Assembly: GCA_022747635.1 (NCBI GenBank)
Contig: JAKTNV010000001.1
Span: 32,982,040 to 33,046,039, forward strand
DNA length: 64,000 nt
Origin: Hetaerina americana
Taxonomy: Eukaryota; Arthropoda; Insecta; Odonata; Calopterygidae
Direction of reading: 5' to 3'
The notes under the pieces were generated by a model. It did no database searches, had not been told where the DNA came from, and saw only the letters and a program-made list of their open reading frames with translations. Below, in pieces: positions 60,649 through 64,000 of the stretch; positions within the stretch are counted from its first letter, which is position 1; every line of letters begins with the position of its first letter. Made by a program: the position numbers and the translations under genes.

Positions 60649-60762
60649 ATAATGAATAACTGATCGAAGCACTTTTCCTCATGATGATGATGTAATACAT
60701 CGAAACCCGGTGGTAAAATGTTATCAAGCGGAAAAGTGCTTCGATCATTTTTATTCATTATT
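60649..60762 (+). mobile_element. Foldback module C with hammerhead-like core
   Basis: GATCGAAGCACTTTTCC (60662-60678) and GGAAAAGTGCTTCGATC (60730-60746) are exact 17-bp inverted repeats; similarity extends outward (CATAATGAATAA on the left, TTATTCATTATT on the right) past a 3-bp indel. Between them, 60680-60710 reads CATGATGA, a stem (GATGT-AAT-ACATC) and GAAACCCGG. That is the spacing of a hammerhead core (CUGANGA, stem II, GAAA), except that the core C is A. I recognise this stretch as a common motif in arthropod retroelements, possibly Penelope-like; that link is inference. Confidence 0.65.
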
Positions 60763-60764
60763 CC

Positions 60765-61970
60765 ATGCTGCCACTGCATATATAATTCTTGCTTCTCTAT
60801 CACATGCATCTTTTCATACATATATGCATGCATTTTTCAAACATTTTATTTTATTTCTGACGCTTTTAGCACACCTAGTCGTTAGTGCCGTTTCACTTTC
60901 TCGATCGGCCTCATTCTCTGAAGCTATTTACTCTTTTCTCATATAATCTATCTGTTCAATGATTAGGTTCTTTTTCATGCTCAATGTGACTTGGTCATGT
61001 ATGCCTATTACCGGTGTATCCTTTCAATGTAAATACTTAATGACCTTTATGTCCTTGAACGACCTATTAACAACTCGCTTTATCCCTCCTATTTCTGTCA
61101 GAAACTTTCCCAAATACCGTCGGCCACCGCATCAGTCGACATTTTTGCTTACCTTGGTACATCGATATTTCATTTACATTAATCCACCTGGAGAGGGCTC
61201 CGAGTAGTTTTATTATAAACTTTTATAAATCACGATTTCCGATGCCTAAGAAAAACATTAATTTTTAATGAACTCTAAACACAAAGACAACTATAATAAC
61301 TTTTCATCAGGATTTCACATGTTGATAAAGCTCAAAATGATTGGCTCTTCATCCAGAAGTTGAGAATGAAAGAGTCATTGGCCCTGCATTACAATAGGAT
61401 TCTATATGAAAGGCTATATACTCTGCAAATATCTTGAGAAGTGGCAGTGGTGTTTTAGACTGACGCCGTATAAAATTGATCTTAAAGAACGCTCTATCGA
61501 AAACAATTCAGACTAAATATTATTATCATTAAATGAACTATTTTATGTCACCTTGGAATGAATCTCTTAATCGAAATATTAAAATTTAAGGAGAAGTGCT
61601 TAAAAAATTACACTTGTTGATTACATTTGCACATAAGTTTTTCAAATCCTTGCTGATCTCTAAACATAACACAATATATAGCCCGGTGATTTGTCATGTA
61701 TTCCTTTTTTTGCATGTCAAAAGTTATTTGAAATGTATTTGCTAATTTTTAGCGAAATCAGTGCATATTTAGAATTCAGCCTTCTAATGGACCTCAATGT
61801 AATGGATACAGAGTGGTAGGGAATCGGGAAACAGAATATCGGAATTGGCACATATAAGCGAGGGTATACAATCAGAGAGGAATGGCAACCATATTCTTAT
61901 TCAAAAAACGATAAGTAATCAGTAAAAGTAAGTTTTTTTCTCTTATGGTGCTGGAGTCTCAAGTGGTGTC
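60765..61970. other. AT-rich DNA, nothing recognised
   Basis: Short frames only. Confidence 0.45.
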
Positions 61971-61974
61971 AATT

Positions 61975-62420
61975 GCGCAAACAATTATTCGCTGACGACG
62001 CGGCGGGTTAACTACCTCCTCGATTGCGGGACGTCCCAAAACCCACCCTCTGCCGCAGTTGAAATCGTGACGAAAGCCAACGATCGACGGTTTTGACACG
62101 CCCAGAAGAGAATTCGATTCCCTCGCGACGAAGAGCGTGTGTCGCGAATAATCTCGTTTAAGAGTTGAGATGGGAGGGGAAAACGAGGGACAAAGGAGAG
62201 AGCGCGATGATACGCCTCACTCTTTCGTCCCGACCCCTAACCCCCTGTAAAACCTTTGCACCACAAAACGGTTGTGAAGGGGCGGATCGTCATCTCATCC
62301 CAACCTGGCTTCAACCCCCCACCCATTTGTGTGCCCTCGATCCCCCCCCCCCGCTCTCCCACTTCCGTTAGAGACGCTTTTTGGTAGCCAGCGAGAAGGG
62401 GAGGCCTTTCCAGGGTAGTT
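61975..62420. other. Small GC/CpG island
   Basis: CpG-rich stretch, unbiased to 62200 and then pyrimidine-rich on the plus strand to 62370 (a C run at 62342-62352). No coding evidence. Confidence 0.45.
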
Positions 62421-62429
62421 CGTGCGCGT

Positions 62430-63485
62430 GTGTTTATATTTGTTTATGTATTATCGCTAGTAATCCATTGCTGTACATGCATTTGTGGAATACATAAAGT
62501 ATGACCTTATAAAACATTGAGGGAAATGGAGACCCAGTGGTAAGAACTTTGGAAAATAATTACGGTTACTCGCTCTCAAACCCTTGTCAAAGCCGTATAA
62601 AAGGTCATCGTGAGTATGCACTTTTTTTCTACATTTGTGGAATTGCAGATCACCACCGAAATAAAAGAAATGAAAGTGCGGAGAACTTAAGTTGGACGGT
62701 GAATATTTTTATATTATTCCTTCAGAACGAGCCGCCCACGTACCATTAAAGTTCCTCGCCATTAATACCAAAGCAATTTTTGCACTTCACAAAATAATTA
62801 ATGGCTTTCTTTTTTCTGCTTGGCTAATTTATTTCTCTACGACAAAGCCGAATGGAGTTAATGCATAACAGTTCGTGTATACTTGTAAAAAAAGAACGAT
62901 TGAAAAATTTGTCACGGTTAATTTACCATTTCTTGTATGGCTATGTATACTCCGTCAAGAGCATGAGATAGTATTTTGCTCAAAAATGTCCATCATTAGT
63001 CTGTTTTTGCTGCCATGACCTAGGACGTTTCAAAGTACCTGACAAATCAGGTCAAGGTACTTGGATCGATTTTTATCATTCTTTTACTACATCGTTTAAC
63101 ATATCAGGGAACGGTTTTGTATGTAACTAATGGATAACGCATTTCAAGTACACATTATGTACAACACGGATATATTAAATTCCGATAGCATTTCTTTAGA
63201 TTTGTAAGACAACATTCTAGCGGGAAATTTTTTAATGGCAGTAGCATTTTGTATTTTTAGTGCATGATTACTTAAGTGCTCATGAGCTGGGTTTTTAGAA
63301 GATACAGCAGAATTTGCGAATCTTTACTCGGACAAAGACGGACTTGAAAAAACATCTTCATTTATTAGTATACATATTCTGTTGGGAGTGAGAGCAGTGC
63401 CTATCAATGCCCTGCAGTAAAAGAGAAGAGCTGGCTTTCGGGACCGGTTCCTCCCCTCACCTTTCCGGTGACCCCTCACCACTCC
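62430..63485. other. AT-rich DNA, nothing recognised
   Basis: A short imperfect hairpin (AAGTACCTGAC / GTCAAGGTACTT, 63033-63061) is the only structure noted. Confidence 0.45.
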
Positions 63486-63490
63486 TACGA

Positions 63491-63823
63491 CCTATTCTTC
63501 GTAGTAGTTGTAGTTTTTAGTGGAGGCAACCGACATCTGAGGTGATTTTTGCCATTAGAAATATATAGGAAAGGATGAAGGGTGGAAAGAAACCCGGCGT
63601 CGGCATTAGCCTGCTCTTAACGAAAGACGCCAAGGGGTCCACAGCTTAACGCCCTATTTGACGGACAGTGTACTCACTCAACGTGCCCTCCATAAAGCAC
63701 CTTAAGTAGCGAACGGGACACCACTGTAAAATATCTGTCGCCACCGGGATTCGAGCCCGGGGCCTCGGAGTGGGAAGAGAGTAAGTTAGCCTCCGCACCA
63801 TCCCTATCCCTCCTATACTTCGT
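63491..63823 (-). mobile_element. tRNA-derived SINE, inverted copy of the 21.8-kb family
   Basis: The minus strand matches 21819-22122 from end to end: head with B box GGGCTCGAATCCCGG (63748-63762 on the minus strand), the central ACGTT/CGTTAA domain (decayed: GGCGTTAAGCTGTGG), the GGCGTCTTTCGTTAAGAGCA block and an ACT-repeat tail. It occupies about 63503-63811. A 12-bp direct repeat with one mismatch flanks it (CCTATTCTTCGT at 63491-63502, CCTATACTTCGT at 63812-63823). The copy is older than the 21.8-kb one, as shown by the mismatch in the duplication and by substitutions in the body. Confidence 0.85.
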
Positions 63824-63889
63824 GTTCGCTCGTGTGCGTGAGGGCTCTTGTGTATTATGTGTATATTTATTTACTCACGCCCTTTAAAT

Positions 63890-64000
63890 ATACATCTACT
63901 GATACACGAGCGGAGGTTGGGGGGCGAGCGAGAGAGAGAGAGAAAGAAAGAGGATGGAAAGTGACAGGGTCTGGGGTGGAGGAAGTACGATGGGGGGAGC
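63890..64000. other. Purine-rich GC tract at window edge
   Basis: Plus strand purine-rich with GA repeats (63926-63955); probably the edge of another GC island. Confidence 0.5.

Noticed and set aside
63033..63061. Short hairpin AAGTACCTGAC / GTCAAGGTACTT
   Set aside because: Eleven pairs with a bulge, no context; likely chance.

Overview
The window is animal nuclear DNA, most likely from an arthropod and probably an insect with a large, repeat-rich genome. The evidence is indirect. There are several mariner-family DNA transposons, decayed non-LTR retrotransposons (LINEs) of an arthropod-like kind, tRNA-derived SINEs with A and B boxes, very long (TA)n microsatellites, and an AT-rich background broken by sharply bounded GC-rich, CpG-containing islands. 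No prokaryotic operon structure, rRNA, convincing tRNA gene, CRISPR array or complete host protein-coding gene could be supported. The species cannot be named from the sequence.

Layout. 0-1 kb: N-terminus of a mariner transposase running off the left edge, a LINE reverse-transcriptase C-terminus, and (TA)n arrays around a short module. 1-5.8 kb: a GC island, then featureless AT-rich DNA. 5.8-6.9 kb: a scrambled mariner, then a cluster of (TA)n-bounded modules that includes a perfect 117-bp-arm palindrome. 7-8 kb: pyrimidine-rich island. 9.4-15.6 kb: LINE, SINE, mariner and SINE remnants. 16.7 kb: a 64-nt foldback. 16.9-19.6 kb: GC islands. 21.6-22.1 kb: (TA)n and a well-preserved SINE with a perfect 14-bp target-site duplication. 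22.3-37 kb: more GC islands separated by AT-rich DNA, with SINE remnants at 27-28.5 kb. 37.7-40.7 kb: a second copy of one (TA)n-bounded module, a LINE 3' tail, then two mariner elements of unrelated subfamilies 286 bp apart; the second has perfect terminal inverted repeats and an open frame that has lost the whole catalytic core. 41-56.4 kb: large GC islands in which the purine-rich strand switches sides. 53.4-54.0 and 57.2-59.2 kb: two relics of one LINE family. 60.1-60.8 kb: a mariner C-terminus and another hammerhead-like foldback module. 63.5-63.8 kb: a second, inverted copy of the 21.8-kb SINE.

What stands out is transposon-derived structure. Three different foldback modules share a layout of UGA-N-(G/A)-A, a short stem-loop, then GAAA, which resembles the core of the hammerhead ribozymes carried by Penelope-like and related retroelements, though all lack the core cytosine. 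The other items worth a second look are the catalytic-core-deleted mariner frame and the purine/pyrimidine strand switches in the GC islands. Host function is probably limited to regulatory or intronic sequence; two weak exon candidates are described.
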